A stretch of DNA of 64,000 bases from Corynebacterium sp. TAE3-ERU16 (GCF_019209935.1 NZ_JAHUTN010000004.1:1-64000); one strand, 5' to 3'. Counted from the first letter of the stretch, positions 9,579 through 18,583 are shown. A program made the numbers and translations. Notes: a model not told the origin generated them from the sequence alone.

Positions 9579-10409
9579 CTAACCGTCAGTCGGGGGGCGT
9601 TCGGTCAGACGCACCTCGTAGAGGGTGCCCCAGCGTTTGCCGGTGAGCAGCAGCCTGTCCGTACCCGGTATCCGGGCGATACCGTTCAGGACGTCATCGG
9701 GATCGCGGGGCGCCGGAGCGTCCAGATCCGAGGCGTCGATCACCGCGTCGACGGTGCCGGTCACCGGATCGATGCGCACGATGTCGGTGCTCTTCCAGAC
9801 GTTCGCCAGAACGGACCTGTGGCCATGATCTTCGATGCACTCCAGTTCGTTGAGCTGCTCCAGCGGTTCGCCCCCGATCGTGACCGGTACCCGTGAGCGT
9901 TCCCGGAGATCGTCGGGGTCGAGCAGCCGCAGGTGATCGCTGCCGTCCGACATCACCACGGTGTCGCTGAAGGAGCACAGCCCCCACCCTTCTCCGGGGT
10001 AGGACGCCCGTCCGGTCTCCCGCAGGGTCTCCCGGTCCCGCCTGATGGCGGTCCGACCCTTCCACGTCAGCTGCCAGATGACGGTGCCGGTGTCGGTGAC
10101 CCCCTCGCCGAAGAACTCCCCGGGCAGGGCCGCGGATCGGATTTCCCTGCCGTCCAGCCCGGAGGTGTAGACCCGGGAGACGCCGGTGAGCCCCGTCCCG
10201 ACGAGGAGTCGTTCGCCGTCATACTCCAGACCCTGGGTGAAACTGGTCGGATCCATCGGATGCCGGTCGACGATCTCCACCCCGAATCTCGCCACCTCCC
10301 GGTCGTCGTCGGCCGAAGGTTCCGGTCCGCCACCGCAACCGGTGAGCAGAGCGGTGAGCAGAGCGGCGGTGAGTGCGCGGCGAGTTCTCCGGGGCGTGAC
10401 AGGGGGCAT
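9579..10409 (-). CDS. Glutaminyl-peptide cyclotransferase-like lipoprotein
   Basis: 276 residues from the ATG at 10409. The N-terminus is a lipoprotein signal with lipobox LLTGC (lipidated Cys near residue 22). The mature part is a five-bladed propeller of the plant-type glutamine cyclotransferase family: FTQGLEYDGERLLVGTGLTGVSRV, QLTWKGR, ASYPGEGWGLCSF, ELECIEDHG, and NGIARIPGTDRLLLTGKRW near the end. These enzymes convert N-terminal Gln to pyroglutamate; this one would act on the outer face of the membrane. It is first in an operon with the DUF2771 gene. A much longer open frame upstream is antisense to the DUF3027 gene and is not coding. Confidence 0.85.
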   Translation of the reverse strand: MPPVTPRRTRRALTAALLTALLTGCGGGPEPSADDDREVARFGVEIVDRHPMDPTSFTQGLEYDGERLLVGTGLTGVSRVYTSGLDGREIRSAALPGEFFGEGVTDTGTVIWQLTWKGRTAIRRDRETLRETGRASYPGEGWGLCSFSDTVVMSDGSDHLRLLDPDDLRERSRVPVTIGGEPLEQLNELECIEDHGHRSVLANVWKSTDIVRIDPVTGTVDAVIDASDLDAPAPRDPDDVLNGIARIPGTDRLLLTGKRWGTLYEVRLTERPPTDG

Positions 10410-10433
10410 TCGTTCATCATGCACCAGATACGG

Positions 10434-10439
10434 GATAAT
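10434..10439 (+). promoter_or_regulatory. -10 element, probable leaderless start of the DUF3027 gene
   Basis: gataat ends six bases before the GTG start, and no ribosome binding site lies between. On the other strand the same short region lies directly upstream of the glutaminyl cyclase gene, so this 36-base gap must hold both promoters. Confidence 0.55.
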
Positions 10440-10445
10440 GAACGC

Positions 10446-11213
10446 GTGCCGAAGAGAAACCGCAGACGAAACCGGAACGCTGACCCGCAGCAGAAGCCGA
10501 CGGGGGACCCCCTGCTCGGAGCCGGGGCGATCGCCGTCGCGCGGGACGCCGTCCTCGAGCTCGGTGAGGGCGGGGTCGGCGTTCACCTCGGGGTGTCGCG
10601 GACCGGGGAGCACGCCGCCACCCATCGGTTCGCGGCGGACGTACCCGGGTACGGGGGATGGGAATGGGTGGCCGTCGTGGCCTGTGCCCCGGATTCCGAG
10701 CGGATCACCGTCAACGAGGTGGCCCTCCAGCCGGGCACTGACGCGCTCCGGGCTCCGGACTGGGTGCCGTACGTGGACAGGGTCCGGCCCGGCGACCTGG
10801 GCCCCGGAGACGTCATGCCGCCGCGGCCCGATGACGGGCGCCTCGTCGACGCCGCCGAGCTCGACGACACCACGGGCCCGGACCGTCCCGCGATTCCGTG
10901 TCAGCACACCGGCAAGCGACTCACCCGGCGTGGTCTCGACGAGACCCTCCACAGGTGGCGGGGAAGTGACTTCGGTCCGACCAGTGAGTTCGCGCGGCAC
11001 GCGGCACTGCACTGCGGCAGCTGCGCCTTCTGGGTGCCCCTGCCGGAGAAGGTCATGGGGAGCTTCGGGGTGTGCACCAACGAGTACGCCGCCGACGGAC
11101 GTGTCGCGCACAGCGGGTACGGGTGCGGCGCGCATTCGGACACTCCACCCGCGGACGCCCTCGGCCGGCCGGAGGGGACCGCGTTCGACGACGAGTCCAC
11201 CGTCGAGTTCTAG
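10446..11213 (+). CDS. DUF3027 family protein, Cys-rich C-terminus
   Basis: 255 residues from a GTG start. The sequence DWVPYVDRVRPGDLGPGDVMPP is the hallmark of DUF3027, a conserved actinobacterial family without known function. The C-terminal 90 residues contain a Cys/His cluster (LHCGSC, then GVCTNEYAADGR, then GYGCGAH), which suggests a bound metal or an Fe-S site. The N-terminus is Arg/Lys-rich (RNRRRNRNADP). The start was chosen by the -10 element six bases upstream. The stop overlaps the stop of converging pabC in a ctag. Confidence 0.82.
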   Translation: MPKRNRRRNRNADPQQKPTGDPLLGAGAIAVARDAVLELGEGGVGVHLGVSRTGEHAATHRFAADVPGYGGWEWVAVVACAPDSERITVNEVALQPGTDALRAPDWVPYVDRVRPGDLGPGDVMPPRPDDGRLVDAAELDDTTGPDRPAIPCQHTGKRLTRRGLDETLHRWRGSDFGPTSEFARHAALHCGSCAFWVPLPEKVMGSFGVCTNEYAADGRVAHSGYGCGAHSDTPPADALGRPEGTAFDDESTVEF

Positions 11214-11917
11214 AGCTGCGTCGCGTTCCGCCAGAGCCACACACCGACCCCGGCGACGCCCTCCGGGCCGGCGGTGGTCGCGTCCGGCGCGGTGGTGACC
11301 CCCGCCGCCGTGACCCATCCGCTGACGGCCCGGACCCCGGAGAACGCGTTGAGTAACCAGACGGGTGAATCCATGAGTTCCCCCGGTGTGATCTCCGCCC
11401 GGTCGGTCACCGTCCATCCTGCGCGGCGGAGATGGCCGGAGACCCCGGCGGCCGTCGTGGACTGCAGGGACCGGGGGTGCCGGACGAGCGTCGCCCGGCC
11501 GCGTCCCAGCACCAGGATCGCGGAGTAGACGGCCTCCACGACATGACCGGAGTCGTCGAGGAGCAGTCCCTCCCCGGCGCCCCGGTCCCGGGACTCCGCC
11601 AGCCGGTCCGCGAGCCATCCGAGATCGGGTCCCTTCACCGTCGGGGACCGGCGCAGGTCCCGGTGTCCCACCGCGTCGACGGTCACCCGGTCGCTGAACC
11701 CACGGTCCGGACGGATCAGCACCTCCTCCACACCATCCGGTCCCACCGACACCATCGGGTTGAAGGCTCCCGGCCCCGCTTTCCGCAGCTCCGAGCGGAT
11801 GCGTGACTCGGCCCCGTCCGACAGGAACGGCCCGAGGCGATCCATGTGCGCCCCCCAGCACCGGACCCGGCCGTCGACCATCCGGAACGATGTGGCGACC
11901 CGGGCACCGCCGGTCAT
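11210..11917 (-). CDS. pabC: Aminodeoxychorismate lyase (PabC)
   Basis: 235 residues, class IV PLP-dependent aminotransferase fold. Catalytic Lys is probably in SPTVKGPDLGWL. The following DSGHVVEAVYSAILVL and the C-terminal WLLNAFSGVRAVSGW match the cofactor-binding segments of the family. It converts 4-amino-4-deoxychorismate to p-aminobenzoate and pyruvate for folate synthesis. The start ATG overlaps the pabAB stop (ATGA), so the two are translationally coupled. The identity rests on the pabAB linkage as well as sequence. Confidence 0.85.
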   Translation of the reverse strand: MTGGARVATSFRMVDGRVRCWGAHMDRLGPFLSDGAESRIRSELRKAGPGAFNPMVSVGPDGVEEVLIRPDRGFSDRVTVDAVGHRDLRRSPTVKGPDLGWLADRLAESRDRGAGEGLLLDDSGHVVEAVYSAILVLGRGRATLVRHPRSLQSTTAAGVSGHLRRAGWTVTDRAEITPGELMDSPVWLLNAFSGVRAVSGWVTAAGVTTAPDATTAGPEGVAGVGVWLWRNATQL

Positions 11918-13869
11918 CGGTCCTCCCCCGGAAGATCCGTTCCCAGGAGCAGCCGGAACGGGAGCATCTTCACCATGACCTCGGCCCATTCCTCCGCGGG
12001 ATCCGACAACCGGGTCACCGCACCCCCGGCACCGTAGGTCAGGGTCCTGCCGGTGACCACCACGGTGCGGATCAGCACCGACAGGTCCACGTCTCCGTTG
12101 GCGGAGAACCAACCCATGCATCCCGAGTAGACGCCACGGGGAGTCTTCTCGAGCTCCGCGAGGATGTCCATGCTGCGTTGTTTCGGGGCTCCGGTCATCG
12201 ACCCCGGGGGAAACGCCGCGAGTGCCGCATCGATTCCCGTCGAGGTCACCGGGAGCCGACCCGTCACGGTGGAGATCAACTGGTGTACCCGATCGAAGGT
12301 GTGGACGGCGCACAGCTCCGGGACGGTCACGGAGCCGGGAATGCAGCTGCGTGCCAGATCGTTGCGCAGCAGATCGACGATCATCATGTTCTCCGCACGG
12401 TCCTTCACACTCGAGGCGAGTTCCTCGATCAGTGCGGCATCGCGCCCGGGGGTCGTGCCCCTCGGACGGGTCCCCTTGATCGGGGACGCCGCGACCGAGC
12501 CTGCGGTCACCGTCACGAACCGCTCCGGGGAGACCGACAGCACGGACCGGTGCGGGGTGATGAACAACCCCGCACGGGGTGCCGTGGCGAGATGCCGGAG
12601 ACGGAGGAACAGGGCGAACGGATCCGGATCCTCCGCCAGCTCCGCGGTGGCCCGTGTCGTCAGACAGAGCTCATAGGATTCGCCGAACTCTATGTAGCGT
12701 CTGCACCGCTCGACCAGCTCCCGGTAGGTTGTGGCGTCGTGCCGCAGCTGGACCTCGCCGGTGAGGGCCGGTGCGGTCGGAACCTCGGCGGGGCGTCCCG
12801 GCCCCGAATCAGGCAGGAGCGCCAGGGCCTCGCCGTCCGACAGGTCGGCGGGGAACGTGAGATACCCTCCGGTGGGTCCGCACTGGTAGACGACGTCCGG
12901 GACGAGCAGCTGTTCGCCCGGGTCGACCTGCGCCGGGGTCGCGCCGTCCCACCCGCCGGACGCCTCGTAGGTCAGGACCCCGAACGCGCCGGGCACGATG
13001 TCGGGCCGGGCCGGTGAGCTGTCCGGGGTGAGCCGGCCTGCGGGGATGTCCGCCGGATGGACCAGGCGATGTCCGGCCGCGACGATTCCGGTGGCCCGGG
13101 GGAGGGTCGACTCCGCCCCTCTCTCCCCGGCACCGGTCGTGGCTCCGCCGGTACCGGAGGCGGAGCCGTCGAGCCAGATCAGCGCCGGGTACCTGCTCCG
13201 CCAGACGTCGGCGACCTCGAGTGCCCCGGGTGGGGCGGAGACGGGGATCCGCCGCCACCGGCGCACGCCGTCGGCCCCGCGTGATCCGGTGTACCGCAGC
13301 GCCTCCTCGACCATGTTCCGCAGAAGCCTCTCGCCGTGGTGCGTTCCGATGGACTCGGGATGGAACTGGACGCCCCACTGCGGGGCGTCCGTGCGCCGCA
13401 GTGCCATGATCGTGCCGTCGTCCGCCCGCGCGAGAACATCGATGTTCGGCGGAGGGTCGGTGACGTCGAGTGAGTGGTACCGCACGACCTCCATGGGGGA
13501 GGGGACACCGCTGAAGATACCGGTGCCGTCATGGGAGACCCTGCTCGCCAGGCCGTGGCGGGGATGGCGGGCGCGGTTGACGGTCGCGCCGGCCGCCAGG
13601 GCGATGGCCTGATGTCCGAGGCAGATGCCGATCACCGGTACCCGGTCCTGTGCGATCGCGGCGGCGGAGACGCCGAGATCCTCGCGGCAGTGTGGCGAAC
13701 CGGGGCCGGGGGAGATGACGACCACATCCGCGGAGCTCATGAGCCCGGGGGTGACCCGGGGGGAATTGTTCGGGAGGATGCGGGGGGTTATCCCGGTCGC
13801 GCGGTGAATCAGGTCGCCGAGCAGATGGGTGAAGGAATCGTGGTTGTCTATCAGCAGAATTGTTGTCAC
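11914..13869 (-). CDS. pabAB: Aminodeoxychorismate synthase, fused PabA-PabB
   Basis: 651 residues. The N-terminal glutamine amidotransferase (1-190) has ISPGPGSP, the nucleophile Cys in GICLGHQ, and the His-Glu pair in GVQFHPES. The C-terminal chorismate-binding domain (about 340-640) has the PIKGT motif, whose Lys marks aminodeoxychorismate synthase and not anthranilate synthase. RAENMMIVDLLRNDL and GSMTGAPKQRSM are also intact. The enzyme aminates chorismate using glutamine. The fused form is usual in corynebacteria. First gene of a two-gene operon with pabC, divergent from the purine permease gene. Confidence 0.94.
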   Translation of the reverse strand: MTTILLIDNHDSFTHLLGDLIHRATGITPRILPNNSPRVTPGLMSSADVVVISPGPGSPHCREDLGVSAAAIAQDRVPVIGICLGHQAIALAAGATVNRARHPRHGLASRVSHDGTGIFSGVPSPMEVVRYHSLDVTDPPPNIDVLARADDGTIMALRRTDAPQWGVQFHPESIGTHHGERLLRNMVEEALRYTGSRGADGVRRWRRIPVSAPPGALEVADVWRSRYPALIWLDGSASGTGGATTGAGERGAESTLPRATGIVAAGHRLVHPADIPAGRLTPDSSPARPDIVPGAFGVLTYEASGGWDGATPAQVDPGEQLLVPDVVYQCGPTGGYLTFPADLSDGEALALLPDSGPGRPAEVPTAPALTGEVQLRHDATTYRELVERCRRYIEFGESYELCLTTRATAELAEDPDPFALFLRLRHLATAPRAGLFITPHRSVLSVSPERFVTVTAGSVAASPIKGTRPRGTTPGRDAALIEELASSVKDRAENMMIVDLLRNDLARSCIPGSVTVPELCAVHTFDRVHQLISTVTGRLPVTSTGIDAALAAFPPGSMTGAPKQRSMDILAELEKTPRGVYSGCMGWFSANGDVDLSVLIRTVVVTGRTLTYGAGGAVTRLSDPAEEWAEVMVKMLPFRLLLGTDLPGEDR

Positions 13870-14063
13870 AGTCAGGTCCGGGAGGTCGGGGTGCGTCCGC
13901 GGGGTGTGTCCGGCGGGCGGTCCATCGGGCGCGGGGAAGACACCGAATCACGTCCGGTCCTGCAGGAAGTCCGGTTGCCCACGGGTGCGTGCCGGTGCCA
14001 TTGTATCCGTGGCACAGTATTCCTCTTGCCCGGTTGGACGGGAGGGCGTGTGACATTCCCTGA

Positions 14064-14075
14064 CCGTACGTACGG
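14064..14075. promoter_or_regulatory. Perfect 12-bp palindrome upstream of the purine permease gene
   Basis: ccgtacgtacgg reads the same on both strands and ends 17 bases before the permease ATG, within the pabAB/permease divergent spacer. Candidate operator; no known regulator is assigned. Confidence 0.4.
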
Positions 14076-14092
14076 AAAGACACCCCACACTC

Positions 14093-15580
14093 ATGACCGA
14101 GAGCAACGGCGGCGTTCCCGCTGCCGCGCCGACGACACACCAGTCCGACGGCGCACTCGACCGTTTCTTCCACATCAGCGCCCGCGGTTCCTCCGTGGGC
14201 ACCGAGATCCGGGCCGGCGTGGTCACCTTCTTCGCCATGGCCTACATCATCATCCTCAACCCGCTGATCATCGGCACCACCGCCGACATCAACGGTGACA
14301 CCCTGGGTATCCCGCAGGTCGCGGCCGTGACGGCGCTCGCCGCGGGCGTGATGACCATCGCCTTCGGTGTGATCGCCCGGTACCCCTTCGGTATCGCCAC
14401 GGGACTCGGGATCAACACGCTCGTCGCGGTGACCCTGGTGGCCACCGAGGGTCTGACCTGGCCCGAGGCCATGGGGCTCGTGGTCATCGACGGCATCATC
14501 ATCGTGATCCTCGCGGTGTCCGGATTCCGGGTCGCCGTGTTCGAGGCGATCCCCCACTCCCTGAAGGCCGCGATGGGCGTCGGCATCGGCCTGTTCATCG
14601 CCCTCATCGGACTCGTCGACGCCGGTTTCGTGCGTCGTATCCCCGATGCCGCGGGCACCACGGTCCCGGTCGGCCTCGGCATCAACGGCTCGATCGGCTC
14701 CTGGCCGACGTTCGTGTTCTGCGCCGGACTCATCATCTGCGGAATCCTCGTCACCCGCAGGGTCCGCGGCGGACTGTTCATCGGTATCGTCGCGACCACG
14801 GTCATCGCCATGATCGTCGAGGCACTCACCGACTCCGGCCCCTCCTTCGTCGAAGGAAAGCCGGTTCCCACCGGCTGGTCACTGGCCGTGCCCCAGCTCC
14901 CCGACACCGTCGGCGGCGCGCCGGACCTGTCACTCGTCGGTGCGGTCGACCTCATCGGTGCCTTCAGCCGCATCGGCGTCCTCGCGGCCTCGCTGCTCGT
15001 GTTCACCCTCGTGCTGGCGAACTTCTTCGACGCCATGGGCACCATGACCGCGCTGGGCAAGCAGGGGCGCCTCGTCGACGAGAACGGCAACCTCCCGGAC
15101 ATGAAGCGCGCCCTGATCGTCGAGGGTGCCGGCGCCATCGTCGGCGGCGGCGTCTCCGCGTCGTCGAACACGGTCTACATCGATTCCGCCGCCGGTATCG
15201 CGGACGGCGCCCGCACCGGTCTCGCGAACGTCGTCACCGGCGTCCTGTTCCTCGCCGCGATGTTCCTCACCCCGCTCTACGAGGTCGTTCCGATCGAGGC
15301 CGCGGCGCCCGTGCTCGTCGTCGTCGGTGCGATGATGATGGGACAGGTCGTGGACATCGACTTCACCGAGTTCCACATCGCGCTCCCCGCGTTCCTGACC
15401 ATCGTGATCATGCCGTTCACCTACTCGATCGCGAACGGCATCGGCGTCGGGTTCATCGCCTACGTCCTGATGGCCCTGGCCGGCGGACAGGCGAAGAAGG
15501 TCCACTGGCTGCTGTGGCTGATCTCCGCGCTGTTCATGGTCTACTTCACCATCGACCCGGTGATGCACGCCATCGCGTAG
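14093..15580 (+). CDS. NCS2-family purine permease (AzgA/PbuG type)
   Basis: 495 residues with about 12 to 14 membrane segments. The start (RAGVVTFFAMAYIIILNPLIIG) and the segments FGVIARYPFGIATGLGINTLVA and LVLANFFDAMGTMTALGKQ are those of the AzgA/PbuG/YgfQ group, which imports guanine, hypoxanthine or adenine with protons. Exact substrate cannot be read from sequence. A ggaaag site precedes the ATG. The gene is single and followed by a hairpin. Confidence 0.9.
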   Translation: MTESNGGVPAAAPTTHQSDGALDRFFHISARGSSVGTEIRAGVVTFFAMAYIIILNPLIIGTTADINGDTLGIPQVAAVTALAAGVMTIAFGVIARYPFGIATGLGINTLVAVTLVATEGLTWPEAMGLVVIDGIIIVILAVSGFRVAVFEAIPHSLKAAMGVGIGLFIALIGLVDAGFVRRIPDAAGTTVPVGLGINGSIGSWPTFVFCAGLIICGILVTRRVRGGLFIGIVATTVIAMIVEALTDSGPSFVEGKPVPTGWSLAVPQLPDTVGGAPDLSLVGAVDLIGAFSRIGVLAASLLVFTLVLANFFDAMGTMTALGKQGRLVDENGNLPDMKRALIVEGAGAIVGGGVSASSNTVYIDSAAGIADGARTGLANVVTGVLFLAAMFLTPLYEVVPIEAAAPVLVVVGAMMMGQVVDIDFTEFHIALPAFLTIVIMPFTYSIANGIGVGFIAYVLMALAGGQAKKVHWLLWLISALFMVYFTIDPVMHAIA

Positions 15581-15599
15581 CCCCTCACCCCGAGCCGAC

Positions 15600-15643
15600 G
15601 GCGCCGGCCCCGACACCGCTTTCCCGCGGGCGGGACCGGCGCC
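15600..15643 (+). terminator. Terminator after the purine permease gene
   Basis: Arms 15600-15612 and 15631-15643 pair (ggcgccgg with ccggcgcc plus cccg/cggg) around an 18-base loop; only a short TT follows. Confidence 0.6.
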
Positions 15644-15683
15644 TTCCGTGTGTCAGGTCGGGGCCGTGTCCTACGATGGCAGC

Positions 15684-16535
15684 GTGTTGCGCATACCCGT
15701 CACCTCATCCGATGATCCCCGTCTCCGCGACTACCGGGATCTCAACCACTCCGACAACCGGCCCGATCTTCCGGGCGGTAAGGGGCTGGTGATCGCCGAG
15801 GGACCACTGGTCGTCGGCAGGCTCCTCGCCTCCCGGTTCCCGGTGCGTTCCATCGTCGGTTTCGGCAACCGGCTCGACGAGTTCCTCGCGGACCCGGAGA
15901 TCACCCGGATGGTCGCCGCCGACGACATCGCCGTCTACGAGGTGGAGCGACGGACGCTCGCCGAGACCGTGGGTTTCGATATGCACCGGGGACTGCTGGC
16001 CGCGGCAGACCGGGTAGCGGGCATGGGTGTCGGTGCCGCGATCGAGAACGCCCGAACCATCGCGGTGCTCGAGGGTGTCGGCGACCACGAGAACATCGGC
16101 TCGCTGTTCCGCAACGCCGCGGGACTGGGCGTGGACGCGGTGCTCTTCGGCGCCGGCTGCGCCGATCCGCTCTACCGCAGGGTCGTCCGGGTCTCCATGG
16201 GGCATGTCCTGAGGACGCCGTTCGCGCACCTGCCCGGCACGCCCACGACGTGGCAGCGCGGACTGGCGGATCTGCGGGCCGACGGGTTCACCCTGCTCTC
16301 CCTGACCCCGGATCCGGCCGCCGTGCACCTCGCCGACGCCGTCACCCGGTCCGACGGCGAACCGGTGGACAGGCTGGCACTTCTCGTCGGCGCTGAAGGA
16401 CCCGGGCTCTCGGAACACGCGATGCGGGCGACCGATGTCCGGGCCCGTATACCGATGGCCCCCGGGACCGATTCACTCAATCTGGCCACCGCAGCCGCCG
16501 TCGCGTTCTATGAGCGGCAGCGCAGTCTGCGCTGA
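15684..16535 (+). CDS. TrmH/SpoU-family RNA 2'-O-methyltransferase
   Basis: 283 residues from the GTG at 15684. It has an N-terminal substrate-binding domain and a SPOUT methyltransferase domain with the three signature motifs: GDHENIGSLFRNAAGLG (motif 1), LALLVGAEGPGLSE (motif 2) and IPMAPGTDSLNLATAAAVAFYE (motif 3). It would methylate a ribose in tRNA or rRNA; the target is unknown. The start was chosen because tacgat (15672-15677) ends six bases upstream, and the start VLRIPVTSSDDPRLRDYRDLN fits the family. GTG codons at 15648 and 15666 are alternatives. Confidence 0.88.
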   Translation: MLRIPVTSSDDPRLRDYRDLNHSDNRPDLPGGKGLVIAEGPLVVGRLLASRFPVRSIVGFGNRLDEFLADPEITRMVAADDIAVYEVERRTLAETVGFDMHRGLLAAADRVAGMGVGAAIENARTIAVLEGVGDHENIGSLFRNAAGLGVDAVLFGAGCADPLYRRVVRVSMGHVLRTPFAHLPGTPTTWQRGLADLRADGFTLLSLTPDPAAVHLADAVTRSDGEPVDRLALLVGAEGPGLSEHAMRATDVRARIPMAPGTDSLNLATAAAVAFYERQRSLR

Positions 16536-16589
16536 GGACGTCACCGGTCGGGCCCCGGTGACGCGGGCCGGACACGCCGTGCCGGAGCG

Positions 16590-17480
16590 TCAGGGATGGT
16601 CGGTGTGCCGTAGTTTCTGCCCGATGGTCGCCCCCAGACGCCGGCCGCGGCGCGCGACGTTCCGTCCGATCCGGCGGGCGGCCGCGGCACCGGCCTCCGC
16701 CAGCCGACGGAACTCGTCGCCGTCCCCGTCACCGCTGTCATGGGTCTCGTAGTCGTCGTATCCGGGATCACGCACCGAGATACCGAGTTTCGATGAGGCA
16801 CGACCCACGACGCTGTCGAGGTCCGCTGCCACACGGCGGTCCGGCCCGTCGAGGAAACGGGGCTCCGGGCGGCCGTCGACGGCGAAGGCCGTCACGTGGA
16901 CGTCGGGGCCGTCGGCCGCGAGGTCGAATCCCAGCCACGCCCGCTGGGCCGCGGGGACCAGGTCCACGGGATGGAAGGGCAGATCGATCCCGGAACCGTT
17001 TCCGTCATCGTGATCACCAGCCCAGAAGGGTAGTTCGAACGGGTCCGGTAGACCGATGTCCTCGTACAGCCGGTCCCGTCGGGCGCACAGTGAACGCACG
17101 ACCTCACCGTCACGGAAGTGGGCGATACCGCCGAAGTCCGTCGCGGTGTCCGTCGCGAAGACGTAGACGTCGTTCGCGGGCAGTGAGGTGAGCAGGCGGG
17201 GGTCCAGTTCGGACAGGCGGCGGACGTCCCCGATGACCGTCTGGACCAGGGTGATTCCCGGGTACCCGGCGATGTAGTACTCGCCGGTGGAGGCGGGGGC
17301 ACTGCGGTTCAACGCGAACTGCCCGATCGGCGTTATCGGCCATGCCGGATTGAGTTGAGCCAGGTACTTACGGCCGAATCCCCGGTCGGAGCGGGGTTCG
17401 CCGGCGATGACGGCCGCCGGGTCCGTCGTGGTGACGAACCAGATCGTGACAACGGCGCCGCTGTGGGCGGAGGTGCTCAC
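16590..17480 (-). CDS. DUF6928-like conserved corynebacterial protein
   Basis: 296 residues from a GTG at 17480 preceded by cgagga. The start (SGAVVTIWFVTTTDPAAVI) is a beta strand rather than a signal peptide, so the protein should be cytosolic. The central part (DVYVFATDTATDFGGIAHFRDGEVVRSLCARRDRLYEDIGLPDPFELPFW) fits the DUF6928 type of actinobacterial proteins. The C-terminal 40 residues are Ala/Arg-rich and helical. It begins eight bases after sepH, so the two are likely co-transcribed. Function unknown. Confidence 0.7.
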   Translation of the reverse strand: MSTSAHSGAVVTIWFVTTTDPAAVIAGEPRSDRGFGRKYLAQLNPAWPITPIGQFALNRSAPASTGEYYIAGYPGITLVQTVIGDVRRLSELDPRLLTSLPANDVYVFATDTATDFGGIAHFRDGEVVRSLCARRDRLYEDIGLPDPFELPFWAGDHDDGNGSGIDLPFHPVDLVPAAQRAWLGFDLAADGPDVHVTAFAVDGRPEPRFLDGPDRRVAADLDSVVGRASSKLGISVRDPGYDDYETHDSGDGDGDEFRRLAEAGAAAARRIGRNVARRGRRLGATIGQKLRHTDHP

Positions 17481-17487
17481 CTTGCGT

Positions 17488-18465
17488 TCAGTTCCTCGGT
17501 CGTTTCGTGTTGGTCCGTACACCCAGCAGGACGTCCTCCCAGTGCGGGGTTATCGCCCTGCGGCGGGGGCGTCGCTGCGGGTCCTCGTCCGGATGGCGGA
17601 GGAACTCGTCGTTCTCTCCGTCCGCCTGCGGGGTACCGGTCCCGGCGGTGTCCCGACCGTCGTTCCGCCGGTCGGTGGATCCGGTACCGGGGTCCCCGGA
17701 GGAATGCCGCTGATCACCGGGGGCGTCATCGCCGGATTCACGGACCGGGTTCAGTGGGCGTGAGGGACGCCCGAAGTTCGGGTCGAGCAGGGCTGCCGCG
17801 ACCGAATTCCGCGCCACCGCCGTCGCGTTGCTGATTCCCTGACGGTGGTACGACCACTCCGCGGTGGTCCGGGTCTGCCCCTCGAGCCAGGTGACCAGGA
17901 TGACCCACTGGCCGCCGGCTTCCCGGTAGGCGTCCCATTCGCTGTCGCCCAGATCGTCGCCCCGGGCAGCGAGGGCGGTGGCGAGGACCTCCCACAGGGT
18001 GAGGGGGGCGGGACCGTCGTCGCGGACGGGATGCGCCTGCTTCGCCATGTCGGCGATGCGGCCGCGTTCGAGGAGTACCGGGTGGGCGAACGGCTCGATG
18101 CGGCTCTCCGGGACCCCGCACTCGGCCGCCAGCTCGGTGATGTTCGCGCCGCCCCTGATCCGGGCCTGGATGTCCCGGGGACTCATGGTCAGCGGTGCGG
18201 ACAGCCGGGGATCGGGTTCGCGGGTGGTGCGGGGGGCCGACGGCGCGTCCTTCTCTGGGGTGGGGGCGGGATCGGTGTCCCGGCGCCCACGGTCGCTCCC
18301 TTCGGCGGTGCCGTCGTCCCCGGATCCGGTGATCACCGCGCGGAGGGCGTCGTCGACGACGAGGAAGAACTGCCCGCCGTCGCCGGCGTCCGGATCGTGG
18401 TCGGCAGGGCGGAGAACCAGCGACCCGGGCGTTGATTCCTCGGGTATGACGTTGAGCTCCCGCAT
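17488..18465 (-). CDS. sepH: SepH-like septation protein
   Basis: 325 residues. The N-terminal part contains a DUF3071 region with a helix-turn-helix (SPRDIQARIRGGANITELAAECGVPESRIEPFAHPVLLERGRIADMAK), then the characteristic LTLWEVLATALAARGDDLGDSEWDAYREAGGQWVILVTWLEGQ block. The C-terminal third is acidic/Arg-rich and disordered, ending with TPHWEDVLLGVRTNTKRPR. SepH proteins bind FtsZ and promote its assembly in actinobacteria. The ATG at 18465 lies eight bases after ggag. First gene of an operon with the DUF6928-like gene. Confidence 0.9.
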   Translation of the reverse strand: MRELNVIPEESTPGSLVLRPADHDPDAGDGGQFFLVVDDALRAVITGSGDDGTAEGSDRGRRDTDPAPTPEKDAPSAPRTTREPDPRLSAPLTMSPRDIQARIRGGANITELAAECGVPESRIEPFAHPVLLERGRIADMAKQAHPVRDDGPAPLTLWEVLATALAARGDDLGDSEWDAYREAGGQWVILVTWLEGQTRTTAEWSYHRQGISNATAVARNSVAAALLDPNFGRPSRPLNPVRESGDDAPGDQRHSSGDPGTGSTDRRNDGRDTAGTGTPQADGENDEFLRHPDEDPQRRPRRRAITPHWEDVLLGVRTNTKRPRN

Positions 18466-18536
18466 GCGATCTCCCTGTGTGCTCTGATGGAACCGTACAC
18501 GCCGGAGAGAACCCCGGCTCTCATCCCACTCTAACG

Positions 18537-18583
18537 CACACACCACCGCGGAACCGGTCGGAAGAGCCGGTCGCGGTGGTGTG
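18537..18583 (-). terminator. Inverted repeat between serC and sepH
   Basis: cacaccaccgcg (18539-18550) pairs with cgcggtggtgtg (18572-18583), with an inner accggt/gccggt pairing. It lies about 40 bases after the serC stop and probably ends serC transcription; the T-run is poor. Confidence 0.6.

Noticed and set aside
9579..11861. A single 760-codon minus-strand gene
   Set aside because: Only its last 276 codons (the cyclase) show coding features; the rest is antisense to the DUF3027 gene and pabC region.
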